Made by a program: the position numbers and the translations under genes
Source of the DNA: TH1177 sp042138015
Lineage (GTDB): Archaea > Thermoproteota > Nitrososphaeria > Nitrososphaerales > Nitrososphaeraceae
Assembly: GCA_042138015.1 (NCBI GenBank)
Contig: JBHIVA010000044.1
Location: 1 to 16,625 of the forward strand
Direction: 5' to 3'
DNA length: 16,625 nt
Shown here: piece by piece, positions 1-7,546 of the stretch
Position numbering within the stretch: position 1 is the first letter of the stretch
Layout: each line of letters starts with the position of its first letter
The notes under the pieces: generated by a model
Databases searched by the model: none
Told to the model about the DNA's origin: nothing
The model's input: only the letters and a program-made list of their open reading frames with translations

Positions 1-1
1 A

Positions 2-247
2 TATTCCGAAGATCCTGAAAGCCTTTCACAGATGTCGATTGATGAAGCTCAAAATGGTACTTCCGTAGAGACTAGCACTAATGATACATTTGCTCCTTCC
101 GAGACCCCTGAAAGCCTTTCACAGATGTCGATTGATGAAGCTCAAAATGGTACTTCCGTAGAGACTAGCACTAATGATACATTTGCTCCTTCCGAGACCC
201 CTGAAAGCCTTTCACAGATGTCGATTGATGAAGCCTTAGAAAAGTAA
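2..247 (+). CDS. Tandem-repeat acidic protein, 3' end only
   Basis: The reading frame is already open at the first bases of the window, so this is the C-terminal part of a longer protein; the ATG at 32 is a repeat-internal methionine and need not be the start. It holds two complete 31-residue repeats (from 32 and from 125), a last partial copy reading MSIDEALEK before TAA, and the tail of a diverged copy at 2-31 ending PESLSQ. The sequence is Ser/Thr/Glu/Asp rich with no cysteine or membrane segment. Each repeat has two N-glycosylation sequons (NGT and NDT), which fits a glycosylated cell-surface protein, but neither a signal peptide nor a domain is in view. The family is not recognised. The reading frame is sure; the function is unknown. 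Confidence 0.6.
   Translation, partial: YSEDPESLSQMSIDEAQNGTSVETSTNDTFAPSETPESLSQMSIDEAQNGTSVETSTNDTFAPSETPESLSQMSIDEALEK
32..247 (+). repeat. Perfect 93-bp direct tandem repeats (2.3 copies)
   Basis: Two copies, 32-124 and 125-217, are identical base for base, and a third begins at 218 and diverges after MSIDEA. The unit is a multiple of three and keeps the frame. An older, diverged copy precedes at 2-31, sharing the 18 bases coding PESLSQ. Identity at silent positions points to recent duplication or slippage rather than selection on the protein alone. Confidence 0.9.
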
Positions 248-292
248 TTCTCTTTGAATTACTTTCATAAAAAAATAACATTCTTTTTTTTT
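241..292 (+). terminator. Hairpin plus T-tract after the repeat gene
   Basis: AAAGTAATTC (241-250) and GAATTACTTT (256-265) are perfect 10-bp inverted arms around a 5-base loop. The left arm includes the stop codon TAA at 245-247. A run of nine T follows at 284-292. Archaeal termination depends mainly on the U-tract, so the hairpin may instead protect the mRNA 3' end. Confidence 0.5.
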
Positions 293-1041
293 GTCACTAC
301 TATTAAAAATTAGATCAGTTATTATTTTACATATATAGATATTTATTCAATAATAATCCAAATTGTTTAAAATTCCAGTAATATCATGTTTAGAATATGG
401 ATCAAGTGAAAATGTAATAAAGTTAAAAATTTCATTTTTTTAAAAAAAGTTTATATACAAAAAAATGGATAACTATGATATGGTTCTTGTATTTTAATGT
501 CTATTCATTTGTGATATTTATTGGATTTAATTAAATCATTCTTCTCGAGGATACTGACAATAATAGTAAATAATTCATAAGATTATGAAAATTAAAACCA
601 ATTTGTTATCTACTGACGTTTAGTATATAAAATTAGTAATTTCTGTAGATTAAATATTTTAAGAGGATATATTTAAAAAATTAATAGCCTATATACAATG
701 TTTCTGAAAAGGGATTATGAATATATCACTAATAATATATCACTTTATTTTGCTAGTATGTATAGATCAAGTATTGATTATTGGGTAATTTTTAATATAG
801 GCTGATTAATATTAGTGTTATTTTATCTCATATTTAACGATAAATGTTGATTTATTAAAAAAATACTAAAATTCAGAAATTAAAATTGAATCTCATTAAT
901 TATTTACTATTACATATAAAATAAATAAAATTGTTTGTCAAAGTTGTAAGATTATGAATTCTAGTTTAAACCAAATTGTCTCTTACTCCATAAGACTATG
1001 AGGGTAAATTTTTATAGTTAAAAATTCCATAATAATATTAT
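248..1041. other. Long AT-rich intergenic region
   Basis: Apart from the terminator at its left edge and the promoter of the next gene at its right edge, no clear gene is visible. TATA-like stretches stand at 450-457 (TTTATATA) and about 668-682. The second lies about 25 bp before an ATG at 698 that opens a 35-codon frame (to 805) without recognisable similarity. No tRNA-like cloverleaf was found. Confidence 0.5.
1007..1016 (+). promoter_or_regulatory. TATA-like box of the asparagine synthetase gene
   Basis: AATTTTTATA lies about 28 bp before the ATG at 1042, the usual archaeal TATA-to-start distance, so transcription would begin at or next to the start codon. No Shine-Dalgarno sequence lies between, so a leaderless mRNA is inferred. 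Confidence 0.45.
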
Positions 1042-2694
1042 ATGTGTGGTATAGCTGGTATAAGGAGTAAAAATGGCAAAAACCTTATTATTAAAAGGTT
1101 ATATGAAATGTTAGAAGAAATTCAACACCGAGGTCCTGATGGAGCTGGAATAACTATTAACAACGATATACTATATGGCAAAACGGTTGGAGATATTGAA
1201 TCTACCTCTTCTAACGCTGATGCTGCAATTGGGCATGTGAGACTTGCAATAGTAGGTGGGACATGTGGATCACAACCATTTCAGAGCTGTGATAAAAAAT
1301 TTACAATAGAGCATAACGGTGAAATCTATAACTATAAAGAATTGAAATCGAAGCTTTTAGAAAAAAATCACACATTTATCACAGATACAGATAGCGAAGT
1401 AATCGTCCACTTATTGGAGGAAAATTATAAAAAATCTGATAACATTATAGGGGCAATAAAAAAAACGATACAAGAATTGGATGGGTATTATGCCATAGTT
1501 ATTAAAGATAAAACTGGAAAGGTGTATTTAGTTAGAGATAAGATTGGCGTTAGACAACTTTATTATGGAGAAAATAAAAAATTTTTGGCCTTTGCATCAG
1601 AAAAGAAGGCATTATGGAAATTGGATATAAATGAGAATATACGAACTTTATCTCCTGGACATTATGTTGTCCTTACATCAAAGGGCTTTTCTGATGAATT
1701 GCCATATTGGGAGAACAATCTGGACAAGCTTCCCATTAAATATGAAAAAATGGAGGATGCAGTTGAAGCATACTATGATGTCTTGATGCAATCGATGAGG
1801 AAAAGAACTCAAGATTTACAGAGGGTTGGAATTGTATTTTCTGGCGGAATTGATAGTGTAATAATAGCTGCAATAGCAAAGAAAATCGTTCCTGAAGTGA
1901 TATGCTATACATCTGGTCTAAAGAACTCTAGTGATGTGTTATTTGCTAGAAAAGTTGCAGAACAATTAGGTCTAACTCTAAAAGTTAACGAACTTACTGA
2001 TATGGACGTTGAAAGAATGCTTCCAGAATTAAGTAACATTATAGAAACCAATAATCTATTACAGCTAGAAGTCGCTATTCCTATATATGCATCTATATCT
2101 CTAGCTAGTAAGGATAAGATCCGAGTTATGTTTTCTGGACAAGGCGCAGATGAACTTTTCGCTGGATATCCATGGTATTCCAAAATCGTAGATAGCGTAG
2201 GATATAAGAAATTGAAGGAATATATGACAAAAGACTTATTTTTGTTATATAAAGAGTCGCTCGAAAGGGAGGACAAAATTTCAATGTCCAATGCAATAGA
2301 ATTAAGAGTGCCTTATTTGGATGTAAATGTAATTGAGACAGCTATGCAGATCGACCTTAAACTTAACCTGAAAGACGGAAAAGATGAGATGGGTAAGAGA
2401 GTTCATAGAGAATTGGCAAAGCAGAAATTACAAATTCCAGATAATATATCGTATAGAGGCAAGGAAGCAGCTCAACATGGTTCTGGAATGCATGATGTCA
2501 TCAGGAGATTAGCAATAGCTAATGGATACACTGAAGATAATATAACAAGCGAATATATTGAACAATTGAAAAAAAGGGAAAAATTAGGAAGTTCACAAAG
2601 ATATGGGTATCTATACGGTGATTCTCTAAATTGGAATGATGAACCTAATGTTCAAAAATATGTAGATACAATAGTAATAAAACGGAAAAAATAA
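1042..2694 (+). CDS. asnB: Asparagine synthetase, glutamine-hydrolysing
   Basis: Makes asparagine from aspartate, ATP and glutamine in the cytoplasm. The N-terminal class II glutamine amidotransferase domain (about 2-220) has the catalytic Cys2 in MCGIAG, QHRGPDG (28-34) and NGEIYN (92-97). The synthetase domain (about 235-530) has the pyrophosphate loop SGGIDS (267-272), SGQGADELFAGY (365-376) and RVPYLD (422-427). At 550 residues it is of usual family length and looks intact. The start is firm, because the nucleophilic cysteine must directly follow the initiator methionine; the upstream TATA box implies a leaderless mRNA. It stands alone, with about 800 bp empty before and 540 bp after. Some archaeal paralogues act in other amidations, so the substrate is inferred from family. 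Confidence 0.93.
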   Translation: MCGIAGIRSKNGKNLIIKRLYEMLEEIQHRGPDGAGITINNDILYGKTVGDIESTSSNADAAIGHVRLAIVGGTCGSQPFQSCDKKFTIEHNGEIYNYKELKSKLLEKNHTFITDTDSEVIVHLLEENYKKSDNIIGAIKKTIQELDGYYAIVIKDKTGKVYLVRDKIGVRQLYYGENKKFLAFASEKKALWKLDINENIRTLSPGHYVVLTSKGFSDELPYWENNLDKLPIKYEKMEDAVEAYYDVLMQSMRKRTQDLQRVGIVFSGGIDSVIIAAIAKKIVPEVICYTSGLKNSSDVLFARKVAEQLGLTLKVNELTDMDVERMLPELSNIIETNNLLQLEVAIPIYASISLASKDKIRVMFSGQGADELFAGYPWYSKIVDSVGYKKLKEYMTKDLFLLYKESLEREDKISMSNAIELRVPYLDVNVIETAMQIDLKLNLKDGKDEMGKRVHRELAKQKLQIPDNISYRGKEAAQHGSGMHDVIRRLAIANGYTEDNITSEYIEQLKKREKLGSSQRYGYLYGDSLNWNDEPNVQKYVDTIVIKRKK

Positions 2695-3231
2695 TTTCCT
2701 TTAAAATAATTTGTAACCATAAACGCACTAGACTTCATCCAAAGATTAAAAGTAATATGACGTGATAGTTGTTGTGTGCTTAATCTTTAATAGTCTAAAA
2801 TATAATCACTACATTTTAGAGAAAATATACTAAATAGGAAATATTTAAAATATAATTTAGAAAGAGTAGTTATGAGTAATGGGTTAGTTCATTTTTTTTA
2901 TAAAACAATCTTGTACATATAATTAACTTAATTAAAAAAATCAGACAAATAAAAAAAACGATGAGATAATATTTTGTTTGTGGATGTTTGTAGTAGGAAT
3001 TGTAGAGTGTAATTGAAACAAAGAAAAATTATTTTCAAAAAATTCTCAAATTGTCTATATTTTGATTCACAAATTAAGAGATTTCTATAACAATATGGAT
3101 GTGAAATTAATCAACATTCATATTTTATAAGATAGCTAGCTAAAATATTTCTTTGAAAATTAGTATATATAGGTAAATATTTTATATTCGAAGCAAGTCA
3201 ACCTAAATCGAGTAATAATTGAGTTTCTATA
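2695..3231. other. AT-rich intergenic region between convergent genes
   Basis: This lies between the ends of the plus-strand asparagine synthetase and the minus-strand effector-domain gene. T-runs (for example 2891-2898) could end transcription. A 16-codon ATG frame at 2872-2922 follows a TATA-like stretch (2841-2853) at leaderless distance, but it is too short to call. Nothing else is recognised. Confidence 0.45.
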
Positions 3232-3468
3232 TTATGTACTCTCAGATGCGACTAAGGTCAAAGTTGACATCAATTTATCAATCTGCTTAATTTCGTTTTG
3301 AAATCTTTCTTTCATATCATCCATGGTATCAAATAAAACCTCTAAGATCAGATCGTAGGCTCCATTAACAATATCAACGTTAACTACATTTTCAATTTTT
3401 TTAAGATTATTAGCAATCTGATATTTATAACCTGGTTCACAAATAATCAAAATGTATGCCCTTATCAT
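3232..3468 (-). CDS. Stand-alone Lrp/AsnC effector (RAM/ACT-like) domain protein
   Basis: A 78-residue protein equal to the ligand-binding half of Lrp/AsnC regulators, with no helix-turn-helix part. The AYILI first strand, the VVNVDIVNGAYDLILEV segment (about 28-44) and the closing TLTLVA strand are typical of this alpha-beta fold. In the family it oligomerises and binds amino acids or other small effectors. Free-standing versions are common in archaea and may modulate full-length Lrp partners; that role is inference. The ATG at 3468 is the only ordinary start after the in-frame TAA at 3493-3495. A GGAGGA at 3501-3506 lies too far away (about 32 bases) to serve it directly. No ligand can be assigned; the asparagine synthetase nearby is convergent and not co-transcribed. 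Confidence 0.8.
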   Translation of the reverse strand: MIRAYILIICEPGYKYQIANNLKKIENVVNVDIVNGAYDLILEVLFDTMDDMKERFQNEIKQIDKLMSTLTLVASEST

Positions 3469-3799
3469 CCACTTATACTTAATATAATTCCATTAAAAAA
3501 TCCTCCTTTTTTCAAACTTTTTATTAAGGAAAAGTATAGTTCATCGATATATGCTGATCTTTTTTTCCTATAGTTTTTCAATATGTAGAGTCTCTCATCC
3601 ACCCTTTCAGGTATCTTTCCAGTAGATTAGGTGATTGACTTTTATCTAGAATCATAATGAGAAATTTAGGAACAAATCTTCAAACTATAATCAATATTTC
3701 CACAAAAAATGGCAGCCAAATATAATAAGAAAATAAGAGTATGATTTACATTATTTAGATAGTTTTAATCTATTTATTATCATTTTCAACCTATTTTTT
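3469..3799. other. Intergenic region upstream of the effector-domain gene
   Basis: On the minus strand it holds TATA-like sequence (about 3517-3526), then GGAGGA (3501-3506), then a four-codon frame ATG GAA TTA TAT TAA (3493-3479) just before the real gene. No other gene is recognised; the longest small frames noticed are about 20 codons without similarity. Confidence 0.4.
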
Positions 3800-4306
3800 T
3801 TAATCTATTTTTTCTAACCGATTGTTTATTTCTAAAATAAATTTCTTGATATTTTTTATGTGAGAGCCTTCCCAATAGAATTTTTTACACTTTTCACAGT
3901 TATATAATATTGAAATTGATTTTTTTACTTTTTCTGGAACATCAAGATAAACCTCTTTATTAGAAATCATTTTTATTTTCGTATTACATAATGCACAACG
4001 AGAATTATCAAGAGAAAAAGAAATCTTATCAATTTCGCAACAGTTAAAAATTTTTACTAAATTTTCAACCTCACTATTTTTACTTTCTAAAAATATAACC
4101 TCACAATTTTCCCTCAAAATTTTTTGGATGAATATTTTATCTTTTGTTAATATTATTCTATTTTCAATTTTACCTTTTTCTAATATTTTTTCATCTCCAA
4201 TATGTTTAATATATAATGTATCAAAACCGTATATTCTTAACTTACGAGCGATAGTACCCAACATTTCATCTGCTATAAATTTAGGCTGGTAAATAGAATA
4301 TTTCAA
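3800..4306 (-). CDS. Mut7-C RNase-like (PIN-fold) protein with zinc ribbon
   Basis: A 168-residue protein. The N-terminal part carries the Mut7-C pattern FIADEMLGTIARKLRIYGFDT (10-30, Asp13 likely a metal ligand) and IILTKD (51-56), a PIN-like nuclease core. The C-terminal part has two CxxC pairs (104-107 and 137-140) forming a probable zinc ribbon, followed by WEGSH (145-149), also typical of the family. The family is predicted to act on RNA; its exact substrate is not established here. The start is TTG at 4306: there is no ATG before the core, and the first internal Met (residue 15) lies inside the conserved motif, so starting there would remove Asp13. It is Lys/Ile/Asn-rich, like the local base composition. 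Neighbours are same-strand but widely spaced, so it is probably a single gene. Confidence 0.8.
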   Translation of the reverse strand: MKYSIYQPKFIADEMLGTIARKLRIYGFDTLYIKHIGDEKILEKGKIENRIILTKDKIFIQKILRENCEVIFLESKNSEVENLVKIFNCCEIDKISFSLDNSRCALCNTKIKMISNKEVYLDVPEKVKKSISILYNCEKCKKFYWEGSHIKNIKKFILEINNRLEKID

Positions 4307-4480
4307 TATTGAAAACTTAATTCACAATTATATTGAAACAGAAAAAATAAATAAATATTTTCATGGTTTACCTTAAATAATTCAATATATATTAGAAAAT
4401 AATTTTACAGATTCGATTTACACTTCAAGGTTTGATATTCCATAGATTCCTTTTAAGAAACATTTTTCATGACAGGAAAT

Positions 4481-5083
4481 TTATTGTATTATCAAAACAG
4501 GTTTACTTATATTGCTTATTATTTTCCTCGCATCACTAAATAAGGATCTGAACCATGAATCAATATGGGATGTTGACAATATCACCAGATCATAGTTATT
4601 ATTAGTATCGTTTATCTCATTTACTATTTCGTGAACAGCGTTACCTGCGAGAAACTTGTAAGAAATTCTACCTTTACATCCAGCTTCTGTGCATTTTTTT
4701 ATTTTATCTTCCATAGCATCTATAATTTCCCCTTTTATAGTTCTTTTAAAATTTTGATCACGAGTTTGTGGATCCTTTGCATTGTTGCTACCCTCAACAG
4801 AAATATCTTCCAATTTGTCTACATCTTCAGCGATATGTAAAATAACTAATTCAGAAGATGTGTAATTTGTCAGTGCGATTGCATAACTTAATACCTTGTT
4901 TGTAGAATCCTTACCATCATCTGTTACAAGTATCTTTTTAAACGACGGAATTTTGTCTTTTGTGAGAAAATCATCCTCTACATCATCCGATCCATTATCT
5001 AATTCAATTTCTGGTACAACACTTCCGTCCGGATTTATAATTTCTTTTCCATCACTAGATATTAGATCTTTATCAGTACTCAT
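4481..5083 (-). CDS. Universal stress protein family with acidic N-terminal extension
   Basis: A cytoplasmic Usp-fold protein of 200 residues. The Usp domain spans about 49-200: first strand KKILVTDDGKDS (49-60), SELVILHIAE (77-86), FLAGNAVHEIVNEI (144-157), YDLVILSTSHIDSW (164-177) and final strand KPVLIIQ (194-200). Residues 1-45 form an Asp/Glu-rich extension not usual in the family. The ATP-binding signature G-x2-G-x9-G-(S/T) of the MJ0577-type branch is missing: the equivalent stretch reads STSHIDSWFRSLFSDARK. It may therefore resemble the non-nucleotide-binding UspA branch (inference). ATG at 5083 has a TATA box 26 bp upstream. The physiological role is unknown; family members are generally linked to stress. 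Confidence 0.85.
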   Translation of the reverse strand: MSTDKDLISSDGKEIINPDGSVVPEIELDNGSDDVEDDFLTKDKIPSFKKILVTDDGKDSTNKVLSYAIALTNYTSSELVILHIAEDVDKLEDISVEGSNNAKDPQTRDQNFKRTIKGEIIDAMEDKIKKCTEAGCKGRISYKFLAGNAVHEIVNEINDTNNNYDLVILSTSHIDSWFRSLFSDARKIISNISKPVLIIQ

Positions 5084-5551
5084 AATAAAAATTATTGGTT
5101 GTATTATTTATAACTTTGTAAATATATCTAGAAGTTTAGAATACTTTCATTTTTTTACCTAGTATCTTTCATTTAATTAAATAACTTATAGCAATCATGA
5201 CAAAACCAAAAGATGTTAATTTATAATCAATTAATAAGGTTGAATTTAATCTTATCTCAACAATAGATTTATGTATCTTGGTGTATTTTGAACTTTTTAC
5301 TTATTGTTGATTTTGGTGACCAATTGAGATATTCTTATCTAATAAGTTTTAAATCTTGAAACACTTTTAAAATTTAAAATACTTATTATTAATTTTTTAT
5401 TAAAAATAAGCGTCTTATGGTGTTCTCATCAATATTGGATATGAATATTTTATTCATTGTTTGAGATGGTGTGTGATCTGAATTAAAATAATAATTACCT
5501 AACATTTAAATCATAAAGATTATCTCCGTTAGCAAGCAGTGATACTTTGTA
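5084..5551. other. Intergenic region between divergent genes
   Basis: This holds the promoter of the minus-strand stress gene at its left and presumably that of the plus-strand membrane gene at its right (AT-rich stretch 5504-5519). Short frames in between are under about 16 codons. No RNA gene is recognised. Confidence 0.45.
5105..5113 (-). promoter_or_regulatory. TATA-like box of the universal stress gene
   Basis: Read on the minus strand, TTATAAATA is centred 26 bp before the ATG at 5083, with no ribosome binding site between. This predicts a leaderless transcript. Confidence 0.5.
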
Positions 5552-5917
5552 GTGAAATTATATAAAAAATTAACCATCATCAACGCTTCGTTTGGATTAT
5601 TTATTGCTATTGTTTTTTTAACGTCTTATTTTATGATAAATAGTATAATAGGTATACCGATTCTAGGTTTATTTTTGGGTAGTGTATTAGTACATGTTTT
5701 GATTATTTTGGCTATAAATATAGCAAGCTTGGTAGTTATTTTTTACATCAAAAATGAGCGGTTAATAGGAATTTCTCTAATAGGATGTGGAGCGTTAATA
5801 CTACTATCTTTGACATTTATAGGAATACCTTCATTTATTTTATTTATAATTGCAGGTATATTGGCATTAAAAGAAAAAAGGAATAATATATCAGTTGATA
5901 AAGCTGTGAAGTCTTAG
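5552..5917 (+). CDS. Small integral membrane protein, unknown function
   Basis: A 121-residue hydrophobic protein with about four membrane segments: roughly 8-30, 36-66 (long, probably two helices or one with a kink) and 72-105, with a short loop KNERLIG between the halves. Charged residues are confined to the ends (MKLYKK and KEKRNN). The start is GTG at 5552, with an in-frame TGA at 5540-5542 just before it; the next possible start, Met28, would delete the first helix. No catalytic motif is visible. The C-terminal helix followed by GILALKEKR faintly recalls DUF4064-like small membrane proteins, but this is not enough for a family call. It stands alone between two spacers of 360-470 bp. Confidence 0.65.
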   Translation: MKLYKKLTIINASFGLFIAIVFLTSYFMINSIIGIPILGLFLGSVLVHVLIILAINIASLVVIFYIKNERLIGISLIGCGALILLSLTFIGIPSFILFIIAGILALKEKRNNISVDKAVKS

Positions 5918-6277
5918 GTTTAACTAAACAGTAAAAAAAGGAAAAAGTTTTACAGATTAAAATTTATTTGTAAGAAATAAGTTACGGAATTTTTTTAAAT
6001 TTCATCTATGTCAAGAATTAACTGTATTTGTTATCGTCTTAATTGTCGTATAAAGTGTTTAGTATTCATGTGTATATGAATCAATAATGTATATATGAAA
6101 AATTTCATATTATCATCCTTACATTTGGAAATACAGTACTAATTCCATCCATTCTATCTTATATATTTAATACTTGTAATTAGATTAATAAACAACTTTG
6201 TTTTAATGATTCCAGCAAATAAAAATATAACATAATAACATAATTCATAAAAAGTTAGCAAACTATATCATATACGA
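5918..6277. other. Intergenic region with small inverted repeats
   Basis: This holds an 18-bp symmetric element, ATATGAAA-AA-TTTCATAT, at 6093-6110 and a looser ATTCAT/ATGAAT pair about 30 bp before it. The promoter of the cyclase gene is at the right end. No gene is recognised. Confidence 0.4.
6246..6254 (+). promoter_or_regulatory. TATA-like box of the cyclase-family gene
   Basis: CATAAAAAG is centred about 28 bp before the ATG at 6278 with no ribosome binding site between, again fitting a leaderless transcript. Confidence 0.4.
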
Positions 6278-6913
6278 ATGATTATTGATCTTACACAATC
6301 AATATCTCCTCTCCTCAAACAATTTCCAGGTTCACCAAATGTTCACTTTATAAAGTGGTCCAAAGTTGAATTTGAAGGTTATAATTTGGAAGCTATGTTT
6401 TTAAGTACACATACAGGTACCCACATGGATGCTCCTTCACACTTTGTAAAAGATGGCGATTCAATTGATATGATTGATGTAAATAGATTTTATTCTGAAA
6501 GATCCCACCTGATCAAAATTGAAAAAAAATCAAACGAGTTAATTACTTTAGATGATATTCTCCAGAGTAGGGAATCTATTTCGTGTGGAGATTCCATGGT
6601 ATTTTCAACAGGTTGGGAAAAATGTTATCATCTGGATGAATATATGCATTCAAATCCAGGATTGTCTATAGAAGCCGCCAATTACTTGGTAGAAAAGAAA
6701 ATTAATTTTGTGGCAATAGACTGTCCCAGTATCGATACAGGTAAAGATTTTTCATTTACTACACATCACACCTTACTGACAAACGATATTATTATTATTG
6801 AAAATTTATGTAATCTTGATAAAATAAATAAAAGTATATTTACGCTTTTGACACTACCATTAAAACTGGTTAATGCCACAGGATCTCCTATAAGAGCCTT
6901 GGCAATTATTTAA
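6278..6913 (+). CDS. Cyclase-family metal-dependent hydrolase (kynurenine formamidase-like)
   Basis: A 211-residue soluble enzyme of the cyclase family (PF04199 type), which includes kynurenine formamidase and other amide or lactone hydrolases. The signature STHTGTHMDAPSHF (43-56) supplies the divalent-metal ligands His45, His49 and Asp51 and nearby His55. The second signature IDCPSID (147-153), then TTHHTLL (161-167) and IIIENL (172-177), give the catalytic His and Glu region. Length and motif order are normal, with no sign of decay. No tryptophan-catabolism gene is nearby, so the substrate cannot be named; many archaeal members are uncharacterised. It is monocistronic, as both neighbours are more than 240 bp away. 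Confidence 0.85.
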   Translation: MIIDLTQSISPLLKQFPGSPNVHFIKWSKVEFEGYNLEAMFLSTHTGTHMDAPSHFVKDGDSIDMIDVNRFYSERSHLIKIEKKSNELITLDDILQSRESISCGDSMVFSTGWEKCYHLDEYMHSNPGLSIEAANYLVEKKINFVAIDCPSIDTGKDFSFTTHHTLLTNDIIIIENLCNLDKINKSIFTLLTLPLKLVNATGSPIRALAII

Positions 6914-7157
6914 TTAATTTACAACCGCGTTAGCTTTAACTTCTATGAATGCAATCTTATTTATTTAGAGGAATATAAATTTCATAAACATTCGTTATTG
7001 TTTAAAATGTTATATCTAATCAATAAATAATGGATCTCTAATACTGGATATTAATTTTTAATAATTAACTGAAAATAAAGATGTATTTGAATCAAGAATT
7101 ATATTTTTTATAATAGGGTTTTAAAAAAAAGAGTTAGGATACGCAAAGAAGTTAAAG

Positions 7158-7439
7158 ATGATTAAGAGAGAAGGGTTATTGTTTCGATATAAAGTATTAT
7201 GTAAAATAGCAGATGGTAGATTTACGCTCTTAATACTAATAGCTTTTAGTTTGATGTTATTATTTGATTTTTCTAATTCTTATGCTTATGAGATGACGAA
7301 ATCCAACATATCTCAAGAGTATGATGGTATTGATAGTATCATTCACGATGATTATAAAAATACAAGTGTTGAATTGATATTGCTTTCTAATCTTTTGGAA
7401 ACAAAGTTAGGCAAGTTATTTTCATTAATGGAGATATAA
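7158..7439 (+). CDS. Small secreted or anchored protein, possibly frameshifted
   Basis: A 93-residue frame that starts with a basic region MIKREG, then a hydrophobic segment (about 22-38) and NSYAYEM, which looks like a signal peptide with cleavage after SYA. The rest, about 50 residues, is polar and has no recognised domain. A second frame (offset +2), open from 7391 to a TAA at 7520-7522, reads GNKVRQVIFINGDIITLPQV and onward through LSCRILF. It looks more protein-like than the listed end LGKLFSLMEI. The gene may therefore have suffered a one- or two-base shift between about 7391 and 7437, the original protein being about 120 residues. A TATA-like TTTTAAAA stands about 30 bp upstream. Function unknown. 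Confidence 0.5.
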   Translation: MIKREGLLFRYKVLCKIADGRFTLLILIAFSLMLLFDFSNSYAYEMTKSNISQEYDGIDSIIHDDYKNTSVELILLSNLLETKLGKLFSLMEI

Positions 7440-7546
7440 TTACTTTACCTCAAGTAACTAACTCTCCTATGAGGGAATTCATAGATAAAAAATATGAATT
7501 ATCATGTCGAATATTATTTTAAAAAAGAACTGCTCTAAAAAACTTC

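Noticed and set aside
2..247. Repeat array considered as a CRISPR
   Set aside because: Units are contiguous 93-bp direct copies with no spacers and are in-frame coding sequence; no cas genes are near.
248..1041. Search for tRNA or other structured RNA in the long spacer
   Set aside because: No T-arm consensus (GGTTCRANNCC) or GC-rich stem was found; GC-poor throughout, unlike archaeal stable RNAs.
1905..2291. 128-codon open frame on the minus strand inside the asparagine synthetase gene
   Set aside because: It lies wholly antisense to a gene with complete family motifs and shows no recognisable protein of its own.
3656..3724. 22-codon ATG frame in the spacer before the effector-domain gene
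   Set aside because: Too short, no promoter at the right distance and no recognisable product.
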